From Pyrrhosoma nymphula (lineage: Eukaryota; Arthropoda; Insecta; Odonata; Coenagrionidae): a stretch of 64,000 nucleotides of DNA. A model generated the notes under the pieces. That model did no database searches. It was not told where the DNA came from and worked only from the letters and a program-made list of their open reading frames with translations. Of this stretch, positions 63,945 to 64,000 are shown piece by piece. Position 1 is the first letter of the stretch, and each line of letters starts with the position of its first letter. Location: positions 147,261,266 through 147,325,265 of the forward strand of contig OY754329.1 of assembly GCA_963573305.1 (NCBI GenBank). Direction: 5' to 3'. Made by a program: the position numbers and the translations under genes.

Positions 63945-63986
63945 GCATATATCAAGGCTGGCCGTAATATATCAAGGCTGGCCGCA
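63945..63986 (+). repeat. Start of a possible tandem array
   Basis: Two adjacent copies of a unit close to ATATATCAAGGCTGGCCG(T/C)AA occur just before the window ends, with a period of about 20 bp. Whether this is a two-copy duplication or the edge of a minisatellite cannot be seen from here. Confidence 0.5.
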
Positions 63987-64000
63987 AATATTCAGCATTA

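Noticed and set aside
1..64000. CRISPR arrays, operons or bacterial-type genes
   Set aside because: No regularly spaced direct repeats, ribosome-binding-site-led frames or dense coding were seen; the sequence has eukaryotic character throughout.

Overview
This window looks like nuclear DNA of an arthropod, most likely an insect. It is AT-rich overall and has no operon-like gene packing. I could not identify a single intact host gene, and no open reading frame longer than about 200 codons is present. Everything I can name is mobile-element debris: pieces of non-LTR retrotransposons, one structurally complete but coding-dead piggyBac-like transposon, miniature inverted-repeat elements, fold-back elements and tRNA-derived SINEs. 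The mixture fits a long intergenic or intronic stretch of a repeat-rich insect genome. I cannot name the species.

Layout. At 1.5-1.8 kb is a 5'-truncated non-LTR 3' end (minus strand); a longer relative sharing the same 3' end lies at 15.2-15.96 kb. At 3.8-4.9 kb is a plus-strand reverse-transcriptase remnant with a YADD box. Small tRNA-derived SINE heads lie at 6.8, 7.5, 25.3, 43.7, 56.2 and 57.8 kb. From 16.3 to 17.4 kb is a candidate DNA transposon with GC-rich terminal inverted repeats and a possible FLYWCH-like zinc-finger fragment; it abuts a minus-strand non-LTR 5' end (17.4-18.1 kb) that opens with an endonuclease domain. A second endonuclease remnant lies on the plus strand at 20.9-22.2 kb. 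At 31.7-31.9 kb is a hAT-like MITE. From 32.48 to 35.46 kb is the piggyBac-like element, with TTAA duplications, outer and inner inverted repeats, and a transposase broken by stops and frameshifts. From 49.5 to 47.35 kb (minus) is a degraded R2/R4-like non-LTR element.

The most unusual structures are two fold-back elements (30.0-30.2 kb and 44.0-44.2 kb). Each arm carries a motif resembling a hammerhead ribozyme core: CUGANGA, a hairpin, GAAA, then an 8-base self-complementary segment ending in GUH. The self-complementary segment is what a dimeric hammerhead with a minimal helix III would need, as reported for Penelope-like retroelements. Helix I is not supported by the sequence and there is an extra U before helix II, so this is a hypothesis.

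The rest is AT-rich sequence interrupted by roughly ten GC-rich blocks, many with strong purine/pyrimidine strand asymmetry. One block at 40.5-41.3 kb has a CpG-rich, motif-rich look that could be a cis-regulatory region. The coding remnants do not form a pathway; each is an independent insertion, and there is no sign of a functional gene cluster.
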